Shown: positions 12,787 to 23,124 of the stretch, piece by piece
How positions within the stretch are numbered: the stretch's first letter is position 1
Layout: every line of letters begins with the position of its first letter
Source: Phytophthora sp. 'mugwort'
Lineage: Eukaryota; Oomycota; Peronosporomycetes; Peronosporales; Peronosporaceae
Direction of reading: 5' to 3'
Length of the DNA stretch: 43,580 nucleotides
Assembly: GCA_033558025.1 (NCBI GenBank)
Contig: JAUCEF010000093.1
Coordinates: 1 to 43,580 of the forward strand
Program-made: the position numbers and the translations under genes
The notes under the pieces: generated by a model
What the model saw: the letters and a program-made list of their open reading frames with translations, nothing else
Databases searched by the model: none
Told to the model about the DNA's origin: nothing

Positions 12787-13176
12787 TTAATTAATTCTTA
12801 TAAAAATTTTATTTAATAATAAAAATTTTTTATTTAAAATATAATTAATTTTTTGTTTTAATATTTTATTAAAAATTGAAGTTTTTTGTATTTTAATATT
12901 TTGATTTTTTTTATAAATAGATAATTTTTTGTTATAAATAACTCAAAATTAAAACAAAAAGTTTTATAAGAATTATTAAAAAATAAATAATATTATTTTT
13001 TTCAAAATTAATTTGATTTTTTTTTTTATTATCAAAAATTATTTTTTTTTTTCTAAATTTTAAATTATAACAAATTTTAGGTAAAAAAAAATAAGTAATA
13101 AAAAAATAAAAATTAAAAAAAAAAATAAAAACCAAGAAACTTGATTAAAAAATGAAAATTGATCGAATTGTGGCAT
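12787..13176 (-). CDS. atp8: ATP synthase subunit 8 (left copy, broken)
   Basis: Mirror of 30486-30879. It lacks one base in each of three long homopolymers (11 versus 12, 10 versus 11, and one T in the IIYF region). It has the correct eight-A run where the right copy has nine, which opens the C-terminal extension. Confidence 0.8.
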
Positions 13177-13237
13177 AATTTTATAATAAATTTTTATTTC
13201 TTCAACATATATTTTTCTTGAAAGAACACTTTTATTT

Positions 13238-13897
13238 TTATTTTATTTTAAAATTATTATTTTTTATTTTTTGATTTTGAATAATAGTTTGAATATAAGA
13301 AAGTCTTGAAAATTCTTTTTTTGATTTTTTAAATATATTTAAATATTAACTTTAAATTTAAATATTTTAATTTATAACAATTAATTAAACGTGTTGAATT
13401 AATTCTTCTTTTATAGAAACCTTTTTATTATATTTATTAAAATAAAATTTTTTTTTATAATTTAAAGCATTATTTAAATTAATAGGTTTTATAGAAAAAT
13501 AAATCCTAAAATTGAAATAAAAATTTTTTTATTATCCAATTTCCACAAGTAAACGACCTTTTATTGAATTATTTTTTTTTATTAAAATATTTTGAAGCAT
13601 TATTTTATTAAATTGATGTAATATATTATAAGTTAAATCATAATTAAATAATATAATATTTTCATATTTTATAGCAATTGTTGAAATTTTATCTATTTTT
13701 ATTAAAGTAAAAGGTAAATAAATGTTTTCATAATTATTAAATTCAATTACATAAGATTCTAAATTTAAATTATTAAATAAAATTGGATTTTCAAATAAAA
13801 TATTTTTTAATTTAAATTTTTTTTTTTTAAATAATTATTTTTAAAATTGTTGATAATTTGATAAATTATTTGTTTTTTGTTTTTTTAATTTTTTCAT
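13238..13897 (-). CDS. rps1-like ORF (left copy, broken)
   Basis: Mirror of 29756-30424, nine bases shorter from multiple homopolymer losses; no long frame remains. Confidence 0.55.
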
Positions 13898-13917
13898 TTA
13901 AAAAAAAAATTTTTAAT

Positions 13918-13991
13918 TAGGCCTAGTAGGATTTGAACCTACAACTATACCGTTATGAGCGGTATGCTCTAACCAATTAAACTATAAGCCT
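13918..13991 (-). tRNA. trnI: tRNA with CAU anticodon, probably Ile (left copy)
   Basis: Mirror of 29661-29734, same sequence. Confidence 0.75.
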
Positions 13992-13993
13992 AA

Positions 13994-14395
13994 TTATTTA
14001 TAAATAAATTTTGTTTTAACCGGCAATTTATTAGAACCCGCTTTTAAAACTTTTTTTGCATTTTCTAATGAAATACCGCTAATTTCATATAAAATTTGAC
14101 CTTTTTAACTTTAGCAACCCAAAAAGAAACAGCACCTTTTCCTTTACCCATACGATTTTCTGTAGGTTTTGCTGTTACAGGTGTATCTGGAAAAACACGA
14201 ATCCAAAGAAATCCTAATCGTTTCATTTTCGAATAATTATTCGACGAGTTGCTTCTATTTGTCTTGATGTTAAACGTGTTTCTTTTAAAACTTTAATAGC
14301 ATATTTACCATAAACAATATTATTACCTTTTGTTGTTTTACCTGTAAGTTTACTTTAAATTGTTTTTTATATTTAGTTTTTTTTGGAAATAACAT
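13994..14395 (-). CDS. rpl16: Ribosomal protein L16 (left copy, broken)
   Basis: Mirror of 29254-29658. Three single-base losses near 14107, 14228 and 14355 disrupt the frame. Confidence 0.88.
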
Positions 14396-15200
14396 AATTA
14401 GTATTTTTAATTCTTTGTTTTTTTAAAAATTTAGAATTTAATGTAGTTTTTAGTGGTTTAAAAAAATCCATAATTTAATACTACAAATACCCGATGGTGT
14501 TTTAAATTCATTAAAATGATATTTAATATCATATTCTAAAGTATTTAATGGTATTTTTCCTTTTTGAAAAATTAGTTTTTTTTTTACGTTTTGATTTATT
14601 TAAACGACCTTTAAATTGTAAACGATAACCAATAAAATTAGAAAATATTTAAAAAATTCTTGAAGCATATTATCAATATTATTAATAAATTTTTTATGTG
14701 TTTTTTTTTTTTCTAATGTTTGTTTAATATAAAAAGTTATAATATTTATATTTTTAGTATAAAAGCATAACTAAAATTATAAATCATTTTTTTAACATTT
14801 TTATTAATTCGATTATTTTTTCTTATTTTATCAAAAAATTCTTTTTAAATTTTTTCGTAATTTAATTAATTCAAAAATTGGACATTTTTGATAAATAATT
14901 TAATATTATTATTAATATAATATATATTTAAATATTTAATAATTTGATTATAAGATAATTTATAATATTTTTTTGCATTTTTTTGAATATAAACATATAT
15001 ATTTATATTATTTGATGTTTTTACTATATTTATATCTATTAATTTTAAATTTTTATAATTAAAAATATTTTGAAAATATTTTTTAATTTCTAAATCAAAA
15101 TGCAATAAATTAGAATACTCATTATTATTAACAATCCATTGGGAATCCCAATTTTTTTTTTATTTAATCTTAAACTAATTGGTATAATTTTTTGACCCAT
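14373..15200 (-). CDS. rps3: Ribosomal protein S3 (left copy, broken)
   Basis: Mirror of 28446-29276, three bases shorter overall. The longest open part is 15105-14866. Confidence 0.85.
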
Positions 15201-15203
15201 AAT

Positions 15204-15439
15204 TTATTTTTTTTTTTTATATATATGTTTTTTTCGTGTATTAATAAATTCACCAAATTTAAAACCAATCATTTTATCATTTATTTCCAAATTAATAAAT
15301 ATTTTACCATTATAAATACTTACAGAATGATTACTATATTCAGGTAATATTGTTAAATTTTTATTAGTTATTTTTATCCATTGTTTTTTTTTTAATAAAT
15401 TAACTTTAAAAATGGACCTTTATATTTACTTCTAGACAT
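15204..15439 (-). CDS. rps19: Ribosomal protein S19 (left copy, broken)
   Basis: Mirror of 28206-28442. One A is missing in the run near 15410 (five versus six), shifting the frame after about nine codons. Confidence 0.88.
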
Positions 15440-15442
15440 AAT

Positions 15443-16230
15443 TTATTTAATAATTAATTTTTTTTTTGTTTTTTTACGTGTAGGCTTTCCTTTAGTTATT
15501 TTACCTTGTGGTGTTACAGAAGGTCGCCCTCCACTTGTTTTACCCTCACCACCACCATGTGGATGATCGACAGGATTTTTTGCTACACCACGTACAGAAG
15601 GTCGTCTATTTAACCAACGTGAACGCCCAGCTTTACCTAATTTAATTTTTTTAACACCTAATGTTGCATAACAAGTTAATAAAATTAATTTTAATTCACC
15701 AGAATTTAAACGAATTCGAGCGTATTTATTATCAATTTTTTGAATTAATTGTGCAGATGTTCCAGCACTTCTTATTAATTTTCCTCTAGATTTTGGATAT
15801 AAACTAATATTATGAATTAAACTACCAATTGGTATATTTTGTAATGGTAAAGCATTACCTACTTTTAATTCAGCATTAGGTGAACTTTTTATATATTGAT
15901 TAATTTTTAAACCTTCCGGTGCTAAAATTAAATAAGATTTAGAATTGTTTTTAATATAAGCGATATTTGCGGAACGATTAGGATCATATAAAATTTTAAT
16001 AATATAACCTTCAATATTTTTAGATCTATTAAAATCAATTATTCTATATAAACGTTTATGTCCACCACCGCGATGTTTTATAGTTATTTTACCTTGATTA
16101 TTTTTACCATTAGCACGTTGAAAACCTTTTGTTAAAGATTTAATTTTAAAAATTTTAGTTAAATTATCTTTTTTAATAAAAATGTTTGACGTTGTGATGG
16201 TGTTATAGGTTTTATTTTTTTTTCTATCAT
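15443..16230 (-). CDS. rpl2: Ribosomal protein L2 (left copy, broken, 18-nt gap)
   Basis: Mirror of 27396-28202 but 19 nt shorter. One base is missing from a T-run near 16172, and an 18-nt block encoding VSNINH is absent at about 15650. The gap is in frame and has no obvious flanking repeat. Confidence 0.9.
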
Positions 16231-16242
16231 TTTATATGGTAT

Positions 16243-16257
16243 ATAGATAAAATCTAT
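16243..16257. promoter_or_regulatory. Palindrome in divergent rpl2/rps13 gap (left copy)
   Basis: ATAGAT-AAA-ATCTAT, mirror of 27369-27383. Confidence 0.4.
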
Positions 16258-16258
16258 T

Positions 16259-16672
16259 ATGTTATATATTTTTAATAAAACAATTTCAGATTCAAAAAGT
16301 ATTTTATATTCATTAACTATATTATATGGTATTAATGAATTTCAATCCAAGAAAATTTGTAAAAATATAGGAATTAATCCTCAAATCACCCTTAATAAAC
16401 TTAAAAACAACCATGTAAACCGACTGGTTAATTATATTAATAAAAATTTAAAAGTTGAACAACTTTTAAAAAAAATTAAAACTGAAAGATTAAATGAATT
16501 AGTAGAAATTAAAAGTAATCGTGGAATTAGACAAAGTCAGGGATTACCTGTTAGAGGACAACGTACTCATACAAATTCAAAAACATCTAAAAAATTAAAA
16601 AAAATTTTTATTCAAAAACGTATTTCACGTAATAAACGACCATTTAAAAGTCAAAAAAAAAAAAAAAGATAA
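16259..16672 (+). CDS. rps13: Ribosomal protein S13 (left copy, intact)
   Basis: Identical 137-codon protein to 26954-27367. In this arm it is on the plus strand and followed after 12 nt by rps11. Confidence 0.96.
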   Translation: MLYIFNKTISDSKSILYSLTILYGINEFQSKKICKNIGINPQITLNKLKNNHVNRLVNYINKNLKVEQLLKKIKTERLNELVEIKSNRGIRQSQGLPVRGQRTHTNSKTSKKLKKIFIQKRISRNKRPFKSQKKKKR

Positions 16673-16684
16673 AGTTATTATTCT

Positions 16685-17096
16685 ATGAATAAAAATAAAT
16701 ATAATTTTAAAAATAAATTTAAAAAAAAAATAAATTTAAAAAAAAAAATCCTTTAATTTTAACAAATTTACATATTACAGCAAATTTAAAAAATACTATT
16801 ATAAGTTTAACAACTTATAAAGGAAATCTTTTAAAACAATGGTCTACAAAATCATTAAAAAAAACACGTTTTAAAAAAAATACACCATATAATGTTCAAT
16901 TAATTGTATAAAAATTAATAAATATCTTCAATTAAAAAAAATAAAAAAATTAAAAATTTATTTACATGGTACTGGTTTAGGTCGATATAATGTTTTAAAA
17001 AATATAAAAAATAAAAAAATTAAAATAAAATATATTTTAGATAAAACAACAAAACCTTTTAATGGTTGTAGATTAAAAAAACAAAAAAGACGTTAA
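16685..17096 (+). CDS. rps11: Ribosomal protein S11 (left copy, broken)
   Basis: Two bases short: one in the A-run at about 16738-16748 (11 versus 12) and one at about 16909, where GTATA replaces GTATATA and makes a false stop. The middle of the gene, including the stretch that is shifted in the right arm, reads correctly here (SLKKTRFKKNTPYN). Merging the arms gives about 137 residues. Confidence 0.88.
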
Positions 17097-17105
17097 TTTT
17101 AATAT

Positions 17106-17190
17106 GGATAGGTGATCGAGTGGTTTAAGGTGTCAGTCTTGAAAACTGAAGTATGTAATAATACCGTGGGTTCAAATCCCACTCTATCCT
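17106..17190 (+). tRNA. trnS: tRNA-Ser (UGA), left copy
   Basis: Seven-pair acceptor GGATAGG/TCTATCC, loop CTTGAAA with anticodon TGA, and a long class II variable arm. It follows rps11 on the same strand after nine nucleotides. Confidence 0.93.
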
Positions 17191-17194
17191 TTAA

Positions 17195-17265
17195 AAGCTA
17201 GAGACGGATTCGAACCGTCATTAAAGGATTTGCAGTCCTTTACATTACCTTTATGTTATCTAGCC
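17195..17265 (-). tRNA. trnC: tRNA-Cys (GCA), left copy
   Basis: Mirror of 26358-26428. It is convergent with trnS(UGA), four nucleotides apart. Confidence 0.93.
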
Positions 17266-17282
17266 AAAATAAATTATATTAT

Positions 17283-17480
17283 ATGAATAAAAATAAAAAA
17301 TTTTTTACCTATAAAAATAAAATTATTTTAACAAATGGATCTTCTTTAAAAATAACATCTATTAAGTATTTAAAAAATTATCAATTAAATTTAAGAATTT
17401 TTAAAGAAACAGATATTATTACAAATACAAATATCAATTTAAATAAAAGTAAATTAAATTTTATAAAAAAAATAAATTAA
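17283..17480 (+). CDS. Small basic ORF, possibly ribosomal protein L31 (left copy)
   Basis: 65 codons from the ATG after trnC; an earlier in-frame ATG at 17253 lies inside the tRNA and is rejected. The last residues are KKIN, because the A-run here has eight A rather than nine. It overlaps the tail of tatC by four nucleotides. See 26137-26340 for the family argument. Confidence 0.5.
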   Translation: MNKNKKFFTYKNKIILTNGSSLKITSIKYLKNYQLNLRIFKETDIITNTNINLNKSKLNFIKKIN

Positions 17481-18221
17481 ATTAATTTATATTTATTTAA
17501 ATATATTGAAATATAAATAAATATTTCAAAAAAAAAAAAAAAGATAAAATAAATTAATATAAAATTAAATATATCTGGTGGTGTAATTAAAGCACTCAAT
17601 AATATTATTTTTAAATAAAAGAATTTTCTTAAATTAATAATTATTTTAATTTTTAAAATATTATTTGATATAAAAAAAAAATAAAGAAAAAAAATAAATA
17701 AATATTATAAATATATAAATAAAAGAAGAAAAAATAAAATCAAAATAATTATCAATTTTTGGTTCAAAATAAATTGTTAAAAGATATAAATTTGAAAAAT
17801 TTAAATTTAATAAAAAATCCCAAATATGTGGAATAATATTAGTAAAAATAAATTTTATTATAAAAAAATTAAAAATTATAAAAAAAATATAAAATTTTAT
17901 AAAAATAAAATTTTCAAATTTATATAAACCTTTTGATAAAAAAAACCAAAATAATAAAAAACTTAATTGAATTGTTATAAAAGTTGTTATGAAAATTGCT
18001 ATAAAAATATTAGTAATAAAAATTTCAGTAATATTAGTAAAAATAAAATATTTTAACATATTTTTATTAAGTAAATTATTAACTAATAAATATATTAATT
18101 GATCAGAAAAATAATATGAAATTATAAAAAGATAAAAAAAAGTGATTAAAAGTATAAAAAAATTATATTTTAATTCAAATAAATGTAATTGTAAATAAGT
18201 TATTATTTTTTTTTTTTTCAT
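17477..18221 (-). CDS. tatC: TatC translocase subunit (left copy, broken)
   Basis: Mirror of 25402-26145 with one extra A in the run near 17672-17681. The frame is shifted after about residue 183. Confidence 0.88.
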
Positions 18222-18239
18222 ATATTTAAAAAAATATTA

Positions 18240-18322
18240 GCCTACTTGGTGAAATTGGTAAACACGATAGATTTAAAATCTGTTCCCTTTTAGGGTTATT
18301 GGTTCAAGTCCAATAGTAGGTA
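18240..18322 (+). tRNA. trnL: tRNA-Leu (UAA), left copy
   Basis: Acceptor GCCTACT/AGTAGGT, loop TTTAAAA with anticodon TAA, and a long variable arm. It heads the nad11-nad1-nad4L run with trnL(UAG). Confidence 0.93.
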
Positions 18323-18330
18323 TTTTTATT

Positions 18331-18413
18331 ATCAAAGTGGTGAAATTGGTAAACACGTTACACTTAGGATGTAAAGCTTAAAAGCGTTAAGGGTTCAAAT
18401 CCCTTCTTTGATA
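18331..18413 (+). tRNA. trnL: tRNA-Leu (UAG), left copy
   Basis: Acceptor ATCAAAG/CTTTGAT, loop CTTAGGA with anticodon TAG. Its D-arm is nearly identical to that of the preceding leucine tRNA, so the pair may be an old duplication. Confidence 0.93.
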
Positions 18414-18495
18414 TTACTATAATAATATATTTTAAATAAAATATATCTTTTTAGTGAAAATAAATTTATATTTTATTTAATTTTTTATCATTAAA

Positions 18496-20500
18496 ATGAT
18501 TAATATATATATTAACAATATCGAATTAAAAGTTAATAAAAATTTAACAGTTTTACAAGCATGTAATAATTTTAAAATTCAAATCCCTAAATTCTGTTTT
18601 CAAGAGAATTTACAAATTGCCGGTAATTGTCGTATGTGTTTAGTTGAAATCGAAAATTCCCCTAAACCTGTAGCTTCATGTGCAATGCCTTTAATACCAA
18701 ATATGAAAATATTTACTAATACTCCTTTAGTACAAAAAGCACGTGAAAGTGTATTAGAATTTCTTTTAATAAATCATCCATTAGATTGTCCTATTTGTGA
18801 TCAAGCGTCAGAATGTGATTTACAAGATCAAACAATGATTTTTGGATCGGATCGTAGTCGTTTTTTTTTAAAAAACGTGGCGTTGAAGATAAATATTGTG
18901 GTCCTTTTATTAAAACAATTATGACAAGATGTATTCATTGTACACGTTGTGTACGTTTTGCTAATGAAATTTGTGGAATTGACGGTTTAGGTACAACAGG
19001 TCGTGGTAATAAAACTGAAATTAATTTTTATTCTTCAAATATTTTTAAATCCGAATTTTCTGGTAATTTAGTAGATTTATGTCCTGTTGGTGCATTAACT
19101 TCTAAACCCTATACTTTTAAAGCACGTTCTTGGGAATTAAAAAAAAAAGAGGGTATTGCTATTTTAGATAGTATTGGTTCAAATATTAAAATTGATATTT
19201 TTAATAATGAAATTATACGTATTTTACCTAAAACTAATTTTAATATTAATAAAGAATGGATATCAGATAAAACAAGATATTTTTTTGATAGTTTAAAATA
19301 TCAACGATTAAAATATCCATTATTAAAAGATAATCAAAACAATTTTCATAGGATTTCTTGGTTAGATGCTCTAAATATTATTAATAAAAAATTGATAATT
19401 ACAGATAGTTTTAATGCTAAAAGTATTATTGGTGATTTAACTGATTTAGAATCTCTTTTTTTATTAAAAAAAAATTTAAATAAATTAGGAATTTCAAATG
19501 TAAATTATGAACAATTTTTAAAAAATCGACAAATTAAGATAAATTCTGATTTAGCTTCAAATTTTTTATTTAATAATACTTTAAAATCTATTGAAGAATC
19601 TGATGTTTGTTTAATAATTGGTAGTGATATTCGTCAAGAAGGTTCTATTTTAAATATTCATTTAATTAATCGTTTAAAAAAAGGAAATTTTAAAATAGCA
19701 TATATCGGTAATAAAATTAATTTTACTTATCCAGTAAAACATTTAGGATTAACTTTTAAAACTTTAATAAATATTATTTTAGGAAAACATGTATTTTGTA
19801 AACAATTAAAAAAAGCAAAAAAACCTTTAATTATTATAGGTAGTAATATTTTAAATCAAAAAATGGTTTTTTTTTTATTATCAAAATTAAAAAATTTATC
19901 ATTTATTAACCATAATATTAATTTCTTTAATTTTCAAACTTCTTTAATTAATTTTTTTGAAATTACTTTTCCAAAATCATTAAATATGTTAAATAATTCA
20001 AAATTATATTATTTATTTAATACAAATTTACAAAATAAATTAAAAATAACTAAAAATAGTTTTGTTATTTATCAAGGACATCATTTTACTAAAGATGCTC
20101 AAAATTCAAATCTAATTTTACCTGGATTAACTTTTTTAGAAAAAAATGGAATGTATATTAATTTAGAAGGTTTTATTCAAAAAAATGAACAAATTTTAAA
20201 TGTAAATATAGAACAACGTAAAGATTCTATAATTTATAGAAATCTTTATAAATTTTTATTAAATAAAAATCAATCTAAATCAGAAGCTTTTTTAAAAATT
20301 AAAGATATTTTACCTTATTTATTAAAAAAAAAAATAAAAATTATTTATAATTTTAGTTTTAATAAAAAATTTTAAAAATTAATATTAATTTTTTAGATTC
20401 ATTAATTAAAAATAATTATTATACAAATATATTAGAACAATATTCAAAAATATTGATTAATTCTAATAAAATTTTCAAAAATCAATCAAAATTATTATGA
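18496..20500 (+). CDS. nad11: Complex I 75-kDa subunit Nad11 (better copy, two frameshifts)
   Basis: The peripheral-arm subunit of NADH dehydrogenase that carries Fe-S clusters; mitochondrial encoding is an ancestral trait. The N-terminus has the [2Fe-2S] cysteines C34, C45, C48 and C62, then H-x3-C-x2-C-x5-C ([14 protein letters not shown]), then the C-x2-C-x2-C set (CIHCTRC) with a later CP, and after that a molybdopterin-like domain. Two bases are missing: one in the T-run near 18861-18869 (9 versus 10 in the right arm) and one near 20368-20371. Restoring these positions by comparison with the right arm gives about 668 codons. The stop TGA overlaps the nad1 start (ATGA). Confidence 0.95.
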
Positions 20501-21477
20501 TATACACAATTTTAAAATTTTTAATTTTCATATTACCTTTATTAATTGCTGTGGCTTATTTTACTTTAGTTGAACGTAAAATATTAGCTTCTATTCAAAG
20601 AAGAAGAGGACCTAATGTTGTAGGTACTTTTGGATTATTACAACCATTAGCTGATGGTCTTAAATTATTCGTAAAAGAAACAATTTTACCAAGTAATGCT
20701 GATGTAATTTTATTTATATTTGCACCTATTTTAGCTTTTTTTTTAAGTCTATTAAGTTGGACAATAATACCTTTAGGTTTTGGTATGTTTTTTACTGAAT
20801 TAAATATTGGTATTTTATATTTAATAGCAATTTCATCTTTAGGTGTATACGGTGTTATTATAGGTGGTTGGTCAAGTAATTCTAAATATTCGTTTTTAGG
20901 GGCTTTAAGATCAACAGCACAAATGATTTCATATGAATTAACTATTGGGTTTTCAATTCTTTCAGTAATTGTTTGTGCAAAATCTTTAAATTTAATTTCT
21001 ATTATTTGGGCACAAAAAACGGTATGGTATTGTTTTCCTCTTTTTCCTATTTTTATAATTTTTTTTATATCTTGTTTAGCAGAAACAAATCGACATCCCT
21101 TTGATTTACCTGAAGCTGAAGCTGAATTAGTTTCAGGTTATAATGTAGAATATTCTGCAATGGGTTTTGCATTATTTTTTTTAGGTGAATATGCTAATAT
21201 GTTATTAATGAGTAGTTTAACTACGATTTTATTTTTAGGTGGTTGGTTAGCACCTTTCCCTTTTAGTATAAATTGTATTAATTTTTTACCCGGATCTTTT
21301 TGGTTTAGTATTAAAATTTGTTTTTTTGTTGTTTTATTTGTAGTTGCTCGAGCTATTTTACCTCGATATCGTTATGACCAATTAATGCGTTTAGGTTGGA
21401 AAGTATTTCTACCTTTTTCATTATCCTGGTTTTTATATACTGCAAGTATTTTAATAAGTTTTAATTGGTTAATTTAA
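20497..21477 (+). CDS. nad1: Complex I subunit Nad1 (best copy)
   Basis: Membrane subunit of NADH dehydrogenase at the quinone-binding interface. All 326 codons are open, the usual length. Conserved blocks include [19 protein letters not shown] after the first helix, [10 protein letters not shown], and [20 protein letters not shown] in the central loop, with about eight membrane segments. Its ATG overlaps the nad11 stop by three bases and nad4L starts two nucleotides after its stop, so the three genes are tightly coupled and probably share one transcript. Confidence 0.98.
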   Translation: MIYTILKFLIFILPLLIAVAYFTLVERKILASIQRRRGPNVVGTFGLLQPLADGLKLFVKETILPSNADVILFIFAPILAFFLSLLSWTIIPLGFGMFFTELNIGILYLIAISSLGVYGVIIGGWSSNSKYSFLGALRSTAQMISYELTIGFSILSVIVCAKSLNLISIIWAQKTVWYCFPLFPIFIIFFISCLAETNRHPFDLPEAEAELVSGYNVEYSAMGFALFFLGEYANMLLMSSLTTILFLGGWLAPFPFSINCINFLPGSFWFSIKICFFVVLFVVARAILPRYRYDQLMRLGWKVFLPFSLSWFLYTASILISFNWLI

Positions 21478-21479
21478 TT

Positions 21480-21782
21480 ATGAATATTTTAAATCATTTT
21501 ATTTTTACTTTTTTTTTATTCTGTCTTGGATTATTTGGTATAATTTTAAATAGACAGAATATTATTATTATTTTAATGTCTATTGAATTATTATTATTAT
21601 CAATTAATTTAAATTTTATTTATTTTGCAGTTTTAATTGATGATATAATAGGACAAGTTTTTTCTTTATTAATTTTAACAGTAGCTGCAGCAGAATCAGC
21701 TATTGGATTAGCTATTATGATTATTTTCTTTAAATTATATGGAGATATTTCAATTTATAAAATAAATTTATTATCATTATAA
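21480..21782 (+). CDS. nad4L: Complex I subunit Nad4L (left copy)
   Basis: Small membrane subunit of the proton-pumping arm (NuoK/ND4L family). It has 100 codons and three hydrophobic helices; the second holds the conserved glutamate in MSIELLLLSIN and the third contains AAAESAIGLAI, a family hallmark. The ATG at 21480 is preferred over an upstream in-frame TTG. Its stop lies inside the 12-nt block of the palindrome centre, so the two nad4L copies face each other tail to tail, 55 nt apart. Confidence 0.97.
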   Translation: MNILNHFIFTFFLFCLGLFGIILNRQNIIIILMSIELLLLSINLNFIYFAVLIDDIIGQVFSLLILTVAAAESAIGLAIMIIFFKLYGDISIYKINLLSL

Positions 21783-21896
21783 TAAATTTATTTTATAAAT
21801 TGAAATATCTCCATATAATTTAAAGAAAATAAATTTATTATAATGATAATAAATTTATTTTATAAATTGAAATATCTCCATATAATTTAAAGAAAA
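21724..21896. repeat. Palindrome centre: shuffled nad4L 3' segment
   Basis: Read left to right the centre is X (21724-21762), TAAATTTA (21763), a 12-nt block L (21771-21782), TAAATTTA (21783), X reversed (21791-21829), TAAATTTA (21830), L reversed (21838-21849), TAAATTTA (21850), X reversed (21858-21896). X is 39 nt of nad4L 3' coding sequence and L carries its last codons and stop. The only sequence not mirrored is the middle X, which is inverted relative to the left copy and a direct 67-nt-period repeat of the right copy. Confidence 0.95.
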
Positions 21897-22140
21897 TAAT
21901 CATAATAGCTAATCCAATAGCTGATTCTGCTGCAGCTACTGTTAAAATTAATAAAGAAAAAACTTGTCCTATTATATCATCAATTAAAACTGCAAAATAA
22001 ATAAAATTTAAATTAATTGATAATAATAATAATTCAATAGACATTAAAATAATAATAATATTCTGTCTATTTAAAATTATACCAAATAATCCAAGACAGA
22101 ATAAAAAAAAAGTAAAAATAAAATGATTTAAAATATTCAT
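21838..22140 (-). CDS. nad4L: Complex I subunit Nad4L (right copy)
   Basis: Same intact 100-codon protein as the left copy, pointing toward the centre from the other side. Confidence 0.97.
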   Translation of the reverse strand: MNILNHFIFTFFLFCLGLFGIILNRQNIIIILMSIELLLLSINLNFIYFAVLIDDIIGQVFSLLILTVAAAESAIGLAIMIIFFKLYGDISIYKINLLSL

Positions 22141-22142
22141 AA

Positions 22143-23124
22143 TTAAATTAACCAATTAAAACTTATTAAAATACTTGCAGTATATAAAAACCAGGATAAT
22201 GAAAAAGGTAGAAATACTTTCCAACCTAAACGCATTAATTGGTCATAACGATATCGAGGTAAAATAGCTCGAGCAACTACAAATAAAACAACAAAAAAAC
22301 AAATTTTAATACTAAACCAAAAAGATCCGGGTAAAAAATTAATACAATTTATACTAAAAGGGAAAGGTGCTAACCAACCACCTAAAAATAAAATCGTAGT
22401 TAAACTACTCATTAATAACATATTAGCATATTCACCTAAAAAAAAATAATGCAAAACCCATTGCAGAATATTCTACATTATAACCTGAAACTAATTCAGC
22501 TTCAGCTTCAGGTAAATCAAAGGGATGTCGATTTGTTTCTGCTAAACAAGATATAAAAAAAATTATAAAAATAGGAAAAAGAGGAAAACAATACCATACC
22601 GTTTTTTGTGCCCAAATAATAGAAATTAAATTTAAAGATTTTGCACAAACAATTACTGAAAGAATTGAAAACCCAATAGTTAATTCATATGAAATCATTT
22701 GTGCTGTTGATCTTAAAGCCCCTAAAAACGAATATTTAGAATTACTTGACCAACCACCTATAATAACACCGTATACACCTAAAGATGAAATTGCTATTAA
22801 ATATAAAATACCAATATTTAATTCAGTAAAAAACATACCAAAACCTAAAGGTATTATTGTCCAACTTAATAGACTTAAAAAAAAAGCTAAAATAGGTGCA
22901 AATATAAATAAAATTACATCAGCATTACTTGGTAAAATTGTTTCTTTTACGAATAATTTAAGACCATCAGCTAATGGTTGTAATAATCCAAAAGTACCTA
23001 CAACATTAGGTCCTCTTCTTCTTTGAATAGAAGCTAATATTTTACGTTCAACTAAAGTAAAATAAGCCACAGCAATTAATAAAGGTAATATGAAAATTAA
23101 AAATTTTAAAATTGTGTATATCAT
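22143..23124 (-). CDS. nad1: Complex I subunit Nad1 (right copy, broken)
   Basis: 982 nt against 981 in the left arm. One extra A in the run at about 22438-22447 splits it into a 229-codon 5' part and a 3' part. No other difference in reading is apparent. Confidence 0.94.

Noticed and set aside
10243..16230. Left-arm ribosomal protein genes as pseudogenes
   Set aside because: Breaks are single-base homopolymer changes relative to intact right-arm copies and show no pattern of decay. The exception is the 18-nt gap in rpl2, reported separately.
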